A DNA stretch of 64,000 nt from Salinigranum rubrum (GCF_002906575.1 NZ_CP026309.1:3906001-3970000); one strand, 5' to 3'. Shown: positions 1 to 9,258, numbered from the stretch's first letter. Numbers and translations are program-made. The notes: generated by a model not told the origin, from the letters alone.

Positions 1-1
1 G

Positions 2-262
2 AGCGCCGAACTGGAACAGAGCGGCGAGACGATTTCCGGTGGCATGACCGCGGACGTCGAGGGCGTCGAGCGGGCGGCGGTCGTCGCGCGCGAGACGGTG
101 CTGGACCGGTCTGGCAGGGTCGTCTCGGAGCCGTCGGCCGGGTTCTCGGCGCTCGTCGAGGAGACGCCCGCGACTGTGTCGGTGTGCTATCGACTCGGCG
201 GTAGCGTGTACGAACGGCGGGTCCCGGTCTACGCGCGGTCGGACGTCGTCCGGTTGGAATGA
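2..262 (+). CDS. C-terminal part of an unknown protein (cut by window edge)
   Basis: An open frame runs in from the left edge and ends at TGA 260-262. About 86 residues are visible. They are acidic, with a short predicted beta-rich C-terminus ending in VVRLE. The first internal ATG (position 44) is not the true start because the frame stays open upstream of it. No recognisable motif or family. The next gene, trm1, is on the same strand 88 nt downstream, so co-transcription is possible but not shown. Confidence 0.6.
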   Translation, partial: SAELEQSGETISGGMTADVEGVERAAVVARETVLDRSGRVVSEPSAGFSALVEETPATVSVCYRLGGSVYERRVPVYARSDVVRLE

Positions 263-350
263 CAGGACCGACGCGACACCCCACTGGCGCACCGGCGGGC
301 GGTCGCAGGCGTACCAGAACCGATTTGGCCGACGCTCGGGGAGAGGTGAT

Positions 351-1472
351 ATGCTCGTCAGTGAAGGCGGCGCCGAGATAGAGGTGCCCGAGGCCCGCGA
401 CGGAGCGAGCGACGGCAGCGGCGACGGCGTCTTCTTCAACCCGACGCAGGAACTCAACCGCGACGTCACCGTCGCGGTCCTCCGCGCGTACCGAGACCGT
501 GACCCGCGCGCGTCGTCGTACCTCGACGCGATGGCGGCCTCGGGCATCAGGGGCGTCCGCGCGGGCCTCGACGGCTACGACGTGACCTGCGCGGACGTGG
601 ACAGCGAGGCGGTCGACCTCGCGCGGGAGAACCTCGCGCGCAACGACGTCGCGGGCGAGGCGGTCCACCGGGACGTCAACGCCCTCCTCCACGACGAGGG
701 GCCGTTCGACGTCGTCGACGTCGACCCGTTCGGGACGCCCATACCCTTCGTCGACAGCGCCTTCGCCAACACCCGCGACCTCGTCTGCGTGACGGCGACG
801 GACACCGCGCCGCTCTGTGGCGCGCACCTCAACTCGGGGGTGAGAAAGTACGCGACGGTGCCGCAGAACACCGAGTACCACGCCGAGATGGGCCTCCGGG
901 TGCTCGTCTCGGCGCTCGTCCGAACCGCGGCCCGGTACGACACCGCCGCCGTGCCGATACTGTCGCACGTCACCCGCCACTACGCGCGGACGTACCTCGA
1001 ACTCGACCACCGCGCGACCAGCGCCGACGCCGCCGTCGACGAGTTGGGCTACGTCCACCACTGCGACGACTGCCTCCATCGGGTTTCGGAACGGGGCCTC
1101 GTCGCCCACCCTCCCGAGGAGTGCCCGCACTGCGGGGCCTCCCTTCGAACGGCCGGCCCCATCTGGCTGGGACCCGTCCGCGACGCCGAGTTCGCCCGCG
1201 CCGTGCGCGAGGAGGTCACGGACGACATGGGCGAGGCGAAGGCCGCGCGGTCGCTCCTGGAGACGCTGGAGCACGAGATCGAGGCCCCGACCCACTACGA
1301 CCAGCACAAACTCTGCAAGCGGTGGGGCGTCCCGGCACCGGGCATGGACGACTTCGTCGCGGCGCTCGAAGACGCCGGGTACGAGGCCGCTCGGGCGCAC
1401 TACCACGGTACCGCGCTCAAGACGAGCGCGACGGTCGCGGAGATGCGGACGGCGACCGAGGACCTGTTCTGA
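351..1472 (+). CDS. trm1: tRNA (guanine(26)-N(2))-dimethyltransferase Trm1
   Basis: This SAM-dependent enzyme makes N2,N2-dimethylguanosine at position 26 of tRNA. The 373-residue length is normal for archaeal Trm1. The family's N-terminal motif [11 protein letters not shown] is at residues 28-38, the SAM-binding stretch [12 protein letters not shown] at about 59-70, and the catalytic DVDPFGTP at about 123-130. Two CxxC-type pairs, CDDC near 237-240 and CPHC near 258-261, form the C-terminal zinc site. The start is the ATG directly before a short acidic N-terminus. Annotation is secure. The G10 dimethyltransferase at 49657 is the other tRNA m2,2G enzyme in the window. Confidence 0.96.
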   Translation: MLVSEGGAEIEVPEARDGASDGSGDGVFFNPTQELNRDVTVAVLRAYRDRDPRASSYLDAMAASGIRGVRAGLDGYDVTCADVDSEAVDLARENLARNDVAGEAVHRDVNALLHDEGPFDVVDVDPFGTPIPFVDSAFANTRDLVCVTATDTAPLCGAHLNSGVRKYATVPQNTEYHAEMGLRVLVSALVRTAARYDTAAVPILSHVTRHYARTYLELDHRATSADAAVDELGYVHHCDDCLHRVSERGLVAHPPEECPHCGASLRTAGPIWLGPVRDAEFARAVREEVTDDMGEAKAARSLLETLEHEIEAPTHYDQHKLCKRWGVPAPGMDDFVAALEDAGYEAARAHYHGTALKTSATVAEMRTATEDLF

Positions 1473-1519
1473 GTTCGCATCCCTCGTCTTCTTGTATCGG
1501 CAGGCTGAAACCTCCCGCG

Positions 1520-2766
1520 ATGGCCACACGTTCTTCGATGGGCACTGCCCGCACCGTCCTGAACACGGTTCGTGAGAAGGAGGTGACGTTCCTCGCCGCG
1601 AGCATCTCGTACTACATCCTCGTCTCGCTCGTCCCGCTGCTCGTGTTGGCGCTCGTCGCCGCCGTCCTCGTCGGGGGCGACCCGCTCCGAGCGCAGATCA
1701 TGGAACAGGTGAACGCCAGCCTGCCCGCCGGGGAAGCGCTCGTCGGACAGGCGCTCGCGGACCGAACCTCCCAGGGCGGTCTCGGCGTCGTGAGCCTGCT
1801 CCTGACCGTCTGGGGGCGCTGAAGGTGTTCCGCGGCCTCGACACGGCGTTCGGTCGGATCTACTCCGTCCCCGGGCGCGGCATCGTAGACCAGCTAAAGG
1901 ACGGCACCGCGGCGCTCGTCTCCATCGGCGTCGGCGTCGCCGGCGTCGTCATCCTCGGGAGTGTCATCGCCGTCGTCGGCTCGACGCTCGTCGCCCTCGC
2001 CGGACCACTCTTGCTCATCGGGACGCTCACCGTCGCGTTCCTCCCGCTGTACTACATCCTCCCCGACGCCGACGTCACCGTCCGCGAAGTGCTGCCGGGG
2101 ACGGTGTTCGCGGCGCTCGGCTGGGCCGCCCTCGGGACGCTGTTCGGCATCTACGCCCAGCAGGCCGGCGGGAGCGTCGCGGGCGCGCTCGGGGCCATCC
2201 TCCTGTTGATGACGTGGTTCTACCTCTCGGGCATTCTCATCCTCACCGGCGCGGTCATCAACGCCGTCACCGGCGGCCGGGCGGGGGACGAAGACGACCG
2301 GGACCGGCAGCTACAACACGCGGGAAGCCGACGTGACGAACCAGCAGAAATGAGCGAGGGCGACGAATTCGAAGGCGGAGTCGAACCGAGCGGTGCGCCC
2401 GACATCTCCGAGCTCGAACACCGCGTCGAGGAGCTTCGCGCCGACCTCGACGACTTCGAACGCGACGTCGACGACCGAACGCTCCCCAAAGCGGACATCG
2501 AGGCCGAGCTGAAACGCTACGTCCGACGGCGGGTTCGGAGGGGGAAAGCGCGCGGCTGGGGTCCCTACCTCGTGTTGCTGTACGGGACCGTGATGACGCT
2601 CGGGGCGTTCTTCTTCCTCGACGGCCTCTGGGCCATCCTCGCCATGCTCGTCCTCTTCCTGTCGACGCTCGGGCTGTACACCCTCTTCATCATCGTCGGC
2701 ATCGGGTTCAACGCCCTCTCGGTTCCCGCTCGCGCCGCCGACGCCGTGCGCGACCGCCGAAGCTGA
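1520..2766 (+). pseudogene. YihY/BrkB-family membrane protein, broken by a one-base frameshift
   Basis: Two reading frames together make one BrkB/YihY-type inner-membrane protein. The first (ATG 1520) encodes the N-terminal helix and the family-like ISYYILVSLVPLLVLAL, then hits TGA at 1820-1822. The second frame carries on with VFRGLDTAFGRIYSVPGR, further membrane helices, a charged coiled-coil-like cytoplasmic segment (codons around 2400-2540) and two final helices. The break is at the run of five G at 1812-1816; a sixth G gives TVWGALKVFRGLD and an intact protein of about 415 residues. There is no other damage, so a sequencing or assembly error is at least as likely as true inactivation. 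Function of the family is unclear; the old RNase BN label is wrong. Confidence 0.85.
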
Positions 2767-2793
2767 GCGACTGGAACCAACGGTCGGCCCGCC

Positions 2794-3741
2794 TCAGCCC
2801 ATACGCGCCGGCGTCACCGTCACCGATAGCACGTCCGCGACCCCGGGGTAGGCGAAGCCGTCGTCGACGTCCGAGACGAGGCGGACGGTGCCGTTCTCGG
2901 CCTCGCCCGTGTCCGGCCCCGACTGTCGCGGTGCCTGGTGCGGCCCGGCTCCCGGCTCCTCGTTTACCTCCGTGCCGGCGTCCCACAGCGCCACCCGGTC
3001 GGTGACGTCGCCGCTAACGGGGTCACCGTCCGAGAAGAGCGCGATTCCCGTCGGGTCCGGCGCGAAGAAGAGGTCGTTCGACTCGACGAACATCGTGGCG
3101 AACGACAGGCGGGCGTCGGCCCCGCCCTCGAACTCGAACTCGTAGGCGTCGCCGGGCGTGAGCGGACCGGGCGAAGAAGCGCCCACGGGCGTATCGAACG
3201 CGCCGCCGTGGACCATCCCCATCTCCCTTTCCTCGAACGAGGCGGCGAGCGTCCCGGGCGTGCCGTCCTCCGCGAGACGTTCGAGTCCCTCGTTGGCGGC
3301 CTCCCCTTCCTCGAATAGCGCGCCGGACTCGGCGTGGACGACGTACGCCCCCGGCGAGAGCGGGACGGCCGTGGCCCCGTCCATCGTCTGCAGCGTGCTC
3401 CCGGTCGAGACGTTCTCGATGCGGACCCGGAACCGCTGGGCCATCGAGCCGTCCATGGACTCGTCGGTCATCTCCGAGTCCGTCATCTCGTCGTCCATCG
3501 ACCCCTCGGTCATCTCCGAGTCCGTCATCCCGTCGTCCATCGCCTCCTCGGTCATCGCCGAGTCCGTCATGGACTCGTCGGTCATCTCTCCCTCCATCGA
3601 CCCGTCGGTCGTCTCCGCGTCGTCCGTCTCGGCTCCACTGCCGCCCTGTCCGGTGCACCCGGCCAGGCCCACGGCGAGTACGCCGCCGCCGAGTTGGAGG
3701 AACCGTCGCCTGTTCGTCGTGTCGAGTGGGTTGTCGGTCAT
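2794..3741 (-). CDS. Spondin-domain Tat lipoprotein with a Met-Thr-Asp repeat linker
   Basis: Predicted exported lipoprotein of 315 residues. The N-terminus has a twin-arginine stretch (NRRRFLQLGGG) followed by a lipobox-like LAGC, so Tat export and lipid attachment are expected. Residues about 40-90 are an acidic five-residue repeat of the type MTDES/MTDSE. The rest resembles the spondin N-terminal domain: the order of FRVRIENVS, LSPGAYVVH, an ALFEEGEAAN segment and ALWDAGTEVNEEPG is typical of bacterial and archaeal spondin_N proteins. ATG 3741 is chosen because the longer frame upstream (to 3975) lacks a signal peptide at its start. It ends 27 nt from the convergent BrkB gene. Confidence 0.85.
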   Translation of the reverse strand: MTDNPLDTTNRRRFLQLGGGVLAVGLAGCTGQGGSGAETDDAETTDGSMEGEMTDESMTDSAMTEEAMDDGMTDSEMTEGSMDDEMTDSEMTDESMDGSMAQRFRVRIENVSTGSTLQTMDGATAVPLSPGAYVVHAESGALFEEGEAANEGLERLAEDGTPGTLAASFEEREMGMVHGGAFDTPVGASSPGPLTPGDAYEFEFEGGADARLSFATMFVESNDLFFAPDPTGIALFSDGDPVSGDVTDRVALWDAGTEVNEEPGAGPHQAPRQSGPDTGEAENGTVRLVSDVDDGFAYPGVADVLSVTVTPARMG

Positions 3742-3882
3742 CGGTGGTTCACGGTCGACGGGTCGCGAGAGACGCGGATGAATATTTTTCACAGTGCGTA
3801 CAGGTTGTGCACAGGGTCCGGCTCGACTCTCTTCCAAATTCGACACGAGTGTCGGTCGACTGCGCTCGGGACTCACGGTCAC

Positions 3883-3975
3883 GACGGCCACGAACAGCGC
3901 GAGGTAGCCGTCGGTCTGCACGAAGCCGACGAGCGCCCCGGTGAACGCGTCGACCGAGGCAACTGACCCGAGCAA
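3883..3975 (-). pseudogene. Possible remnant of a DedA/VTT-type membrane protein N-terminus
   Basis: Upstream of and in frame with the spondin gene, the minus strand reads ASVDAFTGALVGFVQTDGY and then LALFVAVV. This resembles the first amphipathic and membrane segment of DedA-family proteins. It begins at a TTG at best and loses membrane character after about 31 residues, where it runs into the spondin promoter region. It may be a decayed gene fragment, or chance coding potential in GC-rich DNA. DedA and PAP2 domains do associate in other genomes, and a PAP2 gene lies next door, but that is only suggestive. Confidence 0.25.
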
Positions 3976-3987
3976 GGAACCATCGTG

Positions 3988-3993
3988 TTATAT
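3988..3993 (+). promoter_or_regulatory. TATA box for the PAP2 gene
   Basis: The hexamer TTATAT stands out in GC-rich surroundings 25-30 nt before the ATG at 4018. This is the usual haloarchaeal TATA-to-start spacing, so the transcript is probably leaderless. It also decides the start: an in-frame upstream codon at 3985 would lie inside the box. Confidence 0.6.
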
Positions 3994-4017
3994 GTCTCCT
4001 GTCTCGTCCCTTTCGGT

Positions 4018-4872
4018 ATGCGCGGACTCGGTACGCTCGACGCCGTCTCCGGACTCCCTCCGGCGGTCGTCGACCTGTTCGGACTTCTCACGCTGCTCGG
4101 CGACCCGTGGCTGCTCCTCGGTGGCCTCGCCGCCCTCTACGCCGTCTCCGACCGCCTCGGCCTCGACCGCCGCCGCGTCGGGTTCGTCCTGGCCACCGCC
4201 TTCCTCTCGCTCGGGGTGACGCTCGCGCTGAAGACCGCCTTCGCGCTCCCGCGGCCGCCCGGGGCAGGGATCGAGGGCTACGGCTTCCCGAGCGGGCACG
4301 CGCTCGGGGCGACGGTCGTCTGGGTCACCGCCGCGCTCGCGCTCGATGCCGGGCGGCGGCGCGTCCGAGTGGCCGTCGCGGGCGTCGTCGTCCCCGTGGT
4401 CGCCGCCTCCCGCGTCGTCATCGGCGTTCACTACCTCGTCGACGTCGTCGTCGGTGTCGCCGTCGGCGTCGCCCTCGTCGGCCTCGTGTTCTGGGGGCTG
4501 TGGCGCGACCGGTGGAAGCCGCCGACGCACGCCGCCGTCGACCGCGTGTTCGCCCTCGCCGCGGGCGCGGCGCTCGTCGCCCTCTTCCTCTCGAACGGCG
4601 TCGACACGCTCCTCACCGTCGGCGCGGCGCTCGGCGGCTGGGTCGGGTGGCGCGCCGTCGAGCCCGCGGTCGAACCGCCCGCTCCAGCGCTCCCCCCACG
4701 CGGGACGGCCCTCGCCGTCGCCGGACTTCCACCCCTCCTCGGCGGCCTCCTCGCGCTCGACGCCGCCGCCGAGGCCGCGACCATCCCCGACACGCTGACG
4801 ATGGGGCTCGCCGGCGGGTGTATCGCGCTGCTGTTCGCGCTGCCGCGACTCGTCCAGCGAGTCGTCGGGTGA
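4018..4872 (+). CDS. PAP2-family lipid phosphatase
   Basis: Membrane-embedded phosphatidic-acid-phosphatase-type enzyme of 284 residues. All three catalytic signatures are present: KTAFALPRP near residues 71-79 (KX6RP), PSGH near 90-93, and SRVVIGVHYLVD near 131-142 (SRX5HX3D). About seven hydrophobic helices surround them, and a hydrophobic C-terminal extension follows the PAP2 core. The substrate is probably an isoprenoid or phospholipid phosphate, but this cannot be told from sequence. The start is ATG 4018, supported by the TATA box at 3988. Confidence 0.9.
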   Translation: MRGLGTLDAVSGLPPAVVDLFGLLTLLGDPWLLLGGLAALYAVSDRLGLDRRRVGFVLATAFLSLGVTLALKTAFALPRPPGAGIEGYGFPSGHALGATVVWVTAALALDAGRRRVRVAVAGVVVPVVAASRVVIGVHYLVDVVVGVAVGVALVGLVFWGLWRDRWKPPTHAAVDRVFALAAGAALVALFLSNGVDTLLTVGAALGGWVGWRAVEPAVEPPAPALPPRGTALAVAGLPPLLGGLLALDAAAEAATIPDTLTMGLAGGCIALLFALPRLVQRVVG

Positions 4873-4884
4873 CCTGACGGCCGT

Positions 4885-5106
4885 CTACTCCTCCGGTGCG
4901 TCCGCGTTCCGACCACGTCTGCGGATGGAGACGAGTCCGGCGACCGCGACGACGCCGACGAGAGCGACGAGCACGGCGGTCACCCACCCGCCGAGGACGC
5001 CGGCGACGTCGCGGAGCAGTCGAACGAGGAGGAGGCCGACCACGACGAACAGGAGCCGTTCGATTCTGGACAGTCGCGTCCGGAGGGCAGCGTCGTCCAT
5101 GCCCAC
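4885..5106 (-). CDS. Small two-helix membrane protein, function unknown
   Basis: A 73-residue protein with a short charged N-terminus (RTRLSRIERL), two adjacent hydrophobic segments and a basic then acidic tail. It could start at ATG 5106 or at the ATG two codons later. It ends 12 nt from the convergent PAP2 stop and lies alone between PAP2 and glnA. Codon use matches its neighbours. No family recognised. Confidence 0.6.
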   Translation of the reverse strand: MGMDDAALRTRLSRIERLLFVVVGLLLVRLLRDVAGVLGGWVTAVLVALVGVVAVAGLVSIRRRGRNADAPEE

Positions 5107-5249
5107 GACGGCGGAGCGTGAACGGAAAGCGGTTCGTGCGGCGACGTCGACGACGCTCGTCGACTCCGCGGACGGGTCTCCGTTCGAGGTCGAGACGGCC
5201 GACTACCGGTCCGAGAACGCGAAAGAAAAGTGGGTCGTGGGGCGCGCGC

Positions 5250-6611
5250 TCAGAACTTCTCGAGGTACTGGTCGAGTTCCCACTGGGAGACGTCGACGCG
5301 GAACTCGTCGTACTCGTGGGTCTTGGCCTCGATGAACTTCTCGGTGACGTGGTCACCGAGCGCCGACTGGACGACTTCGTCGGCTTCGAGCGCGTCGAGC
5401 GCCTCGCCGAGGTTCGATGGCAGCGTGGTGATACCGTACTCCTCGCGCTTGGCTTCGTCGAACTCGTAGATGTTCTCGCGGATCGGGTCGGGGGCGTCGA
5501 GCCCCTCCTCGATGCCGTCGAGACCGGCGTGAATCAGCGCGGCGAGTGCGAGGTACGGGTTACACGACGGGTCGGGGAAGCGCGCCTCGATACGCGAGGC
5601 GGCCGGGACGCGCGCGGCCGGCTTGCGGATGAGCGCCGAGCGGTTGCGGTCGGACCAGGCGACGTAGACGGGTGCCTCGTAGCCGGGGACGAGCCGCTTG
5701 TAGCTGTTGACCGTCGGGTTGGTGACGGCGGCGAGCGCCTCGGCGTGTTCGAGGATGCCCGCGAGGAACGAGTGGGCAGTGGAACTCAGGTTGAACTCGT
5801 CGTCGTCGTCGTGGAACGCGTTCTCGCCGTCTTTGAACAGCGAGATGTGCGTGTGCATCCCGGAGCCGTTGATGCGCGGGATGGGCTTCGGCATGAACGT
5901 CGCGTGGAGGTCGTGCTGAGCCGCGATGGCGCGGACGACCATCCGGAACGTGGCGACGTTGTCCGCCGTCGAGAGTGCGTCGTCGTACTTGAAGTTGATC
6001 TCGTGCTGCCCTTCGGCGACCTCGTGGTGGCTGGCTTCCATCTCGAAGCCCATGCTCTCGAGGCCGTAGATGATGTCGCGACGGACGTCCGACGCGAGGT
6101 CCTTGGGGGCAACGTCGAAGTAGCCACCGTGGTCAGCGGTCTTCGTCGTCGCGCGGCCCTCTTCGTCCTCTTCGAACAGGAAGAACTCCGGCTCGGGCGC
6201 GGCGTTGACCTCGTAGCCCATCTCTTCGGCGCGGGCGATCGCCTGCTTGAGAACGTACCGCGGGTCACCCTCGAACGGTTCGCCCGTCGAGGTGTCGATG
6301 ACGTCGCACATGAGTCGTGCGGACCGACCGTCCCGCCACGGGAGAACGGCGAACGTCGCCGGGTCGGGCTTGAGCCGCATGTCCGACTCCTGAATCCGGA
6401 CGAACCCCTCGATGGAGGAGCCGTCGAAGTAGATCCCCTCGGTGAACGCCTTCTCGGCCTGCGAGGCCGGGACCGCGACGTTCTTTACGGTTCCGAGGAT
6501 GTCCGTGAACTGCAATCGGAGGAAGTCGACGCCCTTCTCTTCGATTTCGTCCAAAACCGCTTGTGCTTCGTCAGTCAGACCGCCGTCTGGTGCTGTGTGT
6601 TCGTCCGTCAT
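5250..6611 (-). CDS. glnA: Glutamine synthetase, type I
   Basis: Cytoplasmic enzyme making glutamine from glutamate, ammonia and ATP. 453 residues, normal for GSI. Visible family motifs are the beta-grasp DGSSIEGF at 63-70, the glutamate-binding/metal segment [10 protein letters not shown] near 139, [12 protein letters not shown] near 255, and NRSALIRKP followed by [18 protein letters not shown]. It is divergent from an Lrp-type gene with 126 nt between the starts, the arrangement known from other haloarchaea, so control by that regulator is likely. Two TATA-like sites (minus strand, at 6642-6647 and 6631-6637) lie before the ATG. Confidence 0.97.
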   Translation of the reverse strand: MTDEHTAPDGGLTDEAQAVLDEIEEKGVDFLRLQFTDILGTVKNVAVPASQAEKAFTEGIYFDGSSIEGFVRIQESDMRLKPDPATFAVLPWRDGRSARLMCDVIDTSTGEPFEGDPRYVLKQAIARAEEMGYEVNAAPEPEFFLFEEDEEGRATTKTADHGGYFDVAPKDLASDVRRDIIYGLESMGFEMEASHHEVAEGQHEINFKYDDALSTADNVATFRMVVRAIAAQHDLHATFMPKPIPRINGSGMHTHISLFKDGENAFHDDDDEFNLSSTAHSFLAGILEHAEALAAVTNPTVNSYKRLVPGYEAPVYVAWSDRNRSALIRKPAARVPAASRIEARFPDPSCNPYLALAALIHAGLDGIEEGLDAPDPIRENIYEFDEAKREEYGITTLPSNLGEALDALEADEVVQSALGDHVTEKFIEAKTHEYDEFRVDVSQWELDQYLEKF

Positions 6612-6630
6612 CTTCTGGACAATCTACGCC

Positions 6631-6714
6631 TATACAGCCAGTATAAAGACATTGTCGCTTAGTGCAAGGTCATCTGGCACCGGTAGAGAACTGGTCATTC
6701 GTAAAATTCTAAAC
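6631..6714. promoter_or_regulatory. Divergent glnA / lrp promoter region
   Basis: This AT-rich stretch between the two divergent starts holds TATA-like sequences for both. On the minus strand, CTTTATAC (6648-6641) and GTATAGG (6636-6630) precede glnA. On the plus strand, TTCTAAA (6707-6713) lies 25-31 nt before the lrp ATG at 6738, implying a leaderless lrp mRNA. An Lrp binding site would be expected here, but I could not define one with confidence. Confidence 0.55.
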
Positions 6715-6737
6715 CCCCGGGCGTGTTTTGAAGTGTA

Positions 6738-7196
6738 ATGACGTACGAAAACCTCGACGCCAAACTCATCAACGAACTGCTCGGAGACGGCAGAGCCAGC
6801 CTTCGAAGCCTCGCAGAAGACCTCGACGTCTCCGTAACGACGGTCTCGAACCACCTCCGCGACCTCGAAGAGGAAGGGGTCATCGAGGGGTACACGCCCA
6901 TCGTCAACTACGATGCGCTCGGATACGACGTCACGGCCGTCATCCAGTTGAAGGTCGAGGGGAGCGCCCTCCCCGAGATCACGGAGCGACTGAAAGACCA
7001 GAGCCAGATGATCTCCGTGTACGAGGTCACCGGCGACTACGACATCATCGCCATCGGGAAGTTCAAGGACACCGACGGCATGAACCGGCAGATCAAAGCG
7101 CTCCTGACCGACGCGGACATCCGCGAGTCGAACACCTCGGTCGTGCTCAACGCCGTCGTCGAGAACGAGCAGTTCGAACTCGACGTCGAGGAGTAA
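6738..7196 (+). CDS. lrp: Lrp/AsnC-family transcription regulator
   Basis: 152-residue feast/famine regulator. The N-terminal winged helix-turn-helix is clear ([20 protein letters not shown], then [18 protein letters not shown]). It is followed by the RAM ligand-binding domain, with the typical [18 protein letters not shown] near residues 94-111. It is divergent from glnA, so control of glutamine synthesis is the best guess, as in related archaea. Start ATG 6738 fits the TATA box at 6707. Confidence 0.94.
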   Translation: MTYENLDAKLINELLGDGRASLRSLAEDLDVSVTTVSNHLRDLEEEGVIEGYTPIVNYDALGYDVTAVIQLKVEGSALPEITERLKDQSQMISVYEVTGDYDIIAIGKFKDTDGMNRQIKALLTDADIRESNTSVVLNAVVENEQFELDVEE

Positions 7197-7208
7197 TCCG
7201 AGAAGCGC

Positions 7209-7361
7209 TCAGCCGAAGTTCTCGGCGACATCGTCGAGCCCCTCGTGGCAGAACGGGCACCGATAACGGGTGGTGAAGCCCTCGCGCCGCGTGACGGTCT
7301 TCGCTTCGAGTTCGTGCATCGCGACGTCGCGCCCACACGCCTCACAGCGAACGGTCACCAT
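7209..7361 (-). CDS. Small zinc-ribbon protein, function unknown
   Basis: A 50-residue protein (MVTVRCEACGRDV start) with CEACGRD at the N-terminus and CPFCHEG near the C-terminus, a typical two-knuckle zinc ribbon of the small CPxCG-like proteins common in haloarchaea. The longer frame to 7397 adds residues without a motif; ATG 7361 is preferred because it puts the first knuckle at the N-terminus as usual. It converges on lrp, with 12 nt between stops. The role (RNA, DNA or protein binding) cannot be told. Confidence 0.7.
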   Translation of the reverse strand: MVTVRCEACGRDVAMHELEAKTVTRREGFTTRYRCPFCHEGLDDVAENFG

Positions 7362-7492
7362 GTATGGGAAGGACGGCTGGACCGACAAAAACCTCATCCC
7401 ACCCGCGGGGTGCTGTTCGGAGCCACGGCGACGACGGGACGCGCTCGCGATGCGGCCCCGACACTCATCACCCCGACGGGAGTAGTGAGCGT

Positions 7493-7963
7493 ATGGTCCC
7501 CCTCCCTCCCCTCTCGCCGCTCGCGGTGACGACGCTGGGCGTTCGCTGGCTCCACGTCCTCGCGGCGACGGTTGCGGTCGGCGGCAGCGTCCTGACGTGG
7601 GTCCGGTTGCGTCTCGAATCGACCGGTGGAAACGTCCCGATAGACGAGAGCGCGCTCGTCCTCGCCCGCGGCTACGAGTGGCTCTTCTGGGCCGCCGTCG
7701 GGGCGCTCGTGATGACCGGCGTCGGCAACCTCGGCGCGTTCGCGCCGACCCTCCCCGGGGGTCGCTGGCGGACGACGCTCGACGTGAAACTCGGACTGTT
7801 GACGCTCGTGCTCGTCGGTTCCGCCGTCCGGACGCGGCTGCTCGCGCGAGTCGCTGGCTCGTCGGCCGAGGTTCCGACGGGACTGCTCCGGCGAGCCTAC
7901 GGCGCGACGGCGCTCGGACTGGTCGCGCTCCTCACGCTCGCGGTGGTGCTCGCCCATGGCTGA
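7493..7963 (+). CDS. CopD-like integral membrane protein
   Basis: 156 residues with four hydrophobic helices. RWLHVLAATVAVGGSVL near the N-terminus resembles the first helix of CopD-domain proteins, which carries the conserved His, and a later LDVKLGLL segment also fits. Any role in copper transport is a family inference only. The stop overlaps the next gene's start (ATGGCTGA, 7956-7963), so the two are translationally coupled. ATG 7493 is chosen; the upstream part of the frame is polar and not membrane-like. Confidence 0.7.
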   Translation: MVPLPPLSPLAVTTLGVRWLHVLAATVAVGGSVLTWVRLRLESTGGNVPIDESALVLARGYEWLFWAAVGALVMTGVGNLGAFAPTLPGGRWRTTLDVKLGLLTLVLVGSAVRTRLLARVAGSSAEVPTGLLRRAYGATALGLVALLTLAVVLAHG

Positions 7964-8467
7964 GGAAGGACAGGACGGGGCGGGCAGCGGAGCCGACGGG
8001 ACGCGGGACGGAGCCGACGGGACGGGAGACGCGGACGCGCTCTCCGCGTGGGCGTTCGCGTCGTTCCACGCCGCACTCCTCCTCGTCGTACCGCTCGCGC
8101 TCGCCCACGCTGTCGCGCCGAACGCGGTCGGCGGACTCCTCGCCGGCCTCGACACGCTCGTCGGCGTCGCGCTCTACCTCGTCCTCTGGGGGTCGACGTG
8201 GTGGTCGAACCGCCGCTACCTCGCCGCCTGCGAGTTCGACGATTCGCGGGGGTCCTCGGGGCGGGCGCGCGGTGGGGTGCCGTGACCGGCCTGCCGCTCT
8301 TCGGCTGCGTCGTCGTCGCGGCGTTCGTCGCGACGAACCCCACGTTCACGCTGCTCCTGCTCGTCGTGGGCGGCCTCGTCGCGCTGCTCGTCGGCGCGGT
8401 GGTCGGGGCCCTTCTCGCCGCGCTCGACGTAGCGCTCGACCGGGTGGCCGTGCGACTCGTGTCCTGA
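7956..8467 (+). pseudogene. Membrane protein coupled to the CopD-like gene, broken by a one-base frameshift
   Basis: The first frame (ATG 7956) gives an acidic, Gly/Asp-rich N-terminus and two membrane segments up to ACEFDDSRG, then drifts to a stop at 8285. The neighbouring frame from about 8250 to 8467 continues with LGAGARWGAVTGLPLF and two more hydrophobic segments. The switch falls at five G (8248-8252); one more G joins DSRG to VLGAGARWG and gives a protein of about 170 residues with four helices. The break is of the same kind as in the BrkB gene. The family is not recognised; coupling to the CopD-like gene suggests a shared membrane role. Confidence 0.75.
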
Positions 8468-8526
8468 GCCCGAAGAAGGGATGGCGGGCGGGGAACGGTT
8501 TTCCCGCTCGCTTTCGACGAACGAGT

Positions 8527-9234
8527 ATGACACACACGGTCGTCATCAGCGGTGTCGGTCCGGGGCTCGGGGAGTCGCTCGCTCGACGGTTCGTCGCCGA
8601 GGGCTGTCGGGTCGCGCTGCTCGCACGAACCGCCTCGTTCATCGAGGGACTCGCCGACGACCTCGGCGCGGGCGTGGTCGCCGTCCGGACGGACCTTACG
8701 AACTCGAACGATATCGAAGCGGCGTTCGAGACGGTCCGGTCGGAACTGGGTCCCGTCGACGTTCTCGTCAACCACGCCAGCGGCGGGTCGTGGAAGGGCG
8801 TCCGGGAGGTCTCGCTCGACGAGTTCGAACACGCTTGGCAGGTCGGCGCCCGCGCGGGGCTACAGTGCTCGCAGGAGGCGCTCGACGACATGCTCGGCGA
8901 CGAGGAGGGACAGGGAGGCGAGGGAGGGACCATCCTCTTCACCGGCGCGACCTCGTCCATCAGAGGGCGAGGCGGGGCGGCCGCCTTCTCCAGCGCGAAG
9001 TTCGCCGTGCGGGGGCTGGCGGAGTCGATGGCGCGGGAGTTCGGGCCACGAGGGGTGCACGTCGCCCACGTCGTCATCGACGGCGGCATCCTGCCTCCGG
9101 GTCGGGAGGTGGAGAACCCGGAGGAGTATCTCGACCCCGACGCCATCGCCGACTCGTACTGGCACCTCGTCCAGCAGGACGAGAGCGCGTGGACGCTGGA
9201 ACTGGACCTCCGGCCGCACGTCGAGGAGTTCTGA
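8527..9234 (+). CDS. Short-chain dehydrogenase/reductase with Phe in place of the catalytic Tyr
   Basis: 235-residue SDR. The Rossmann motif is GVGPGLGESLARRF near residues 9-22, with NHASGG near 80 in place of the NNAG motif. At the active site the classical YxxxK reads FSSAK (AAFSSAKFAVRGLAESMA), so the Tyr is Phe while the Lys is kept. I recall a branch of SDRs with this AFxxAKFA pattern and a following HVAHVVIDG, so this may be normal for the subfamily rather than damage. Substrate unknown. Start ATG 8527. Confidence 0.88.
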   Translation: MTHTVVISGVGPGLGESLARRFVAEGCRVALLARTASFIEGLADDLGAGVVAVRTDLTNSNDIEAAFETVRSELGPVDVLVNHASGGSWKGVREVSLDEFEHAWQVGARAGLQCSQEALDDMLGDEEGQGGEGGTILFTGATSSIRGRGGAAAFSSAKFAVRGLAESMAREFGPRGVHVAHVVIDGGILPPGREVENPEEYLDPDAIADSYWHLVQQDESAWTLELDLRPHVEEF

Positions 9235-9258
9235 GCGGGAGCGTTCGACACGGAGGGG

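Noticed and set aside
1812-1816. Programmed -1/+1 ribosomal frameshift in the BrkB gene
   Set aside because: There is no slippery heptamer with a downstream structure, and the same one-base loss occurs at three other G5 runs in unrelated genes, so a common technical cause is simpler.
4896-6662. 588-residue plus-strand frame opposite glnA
   Set aside because: It is the mirror of a certain glnA gene, is rich in Arg/Val/Asp in the pattern expected from antisense GC-rich codons, and has no motif. Such frames opposite real genes are common in this window (for example 10930-12822, 17262-19097 and 20349-22352).
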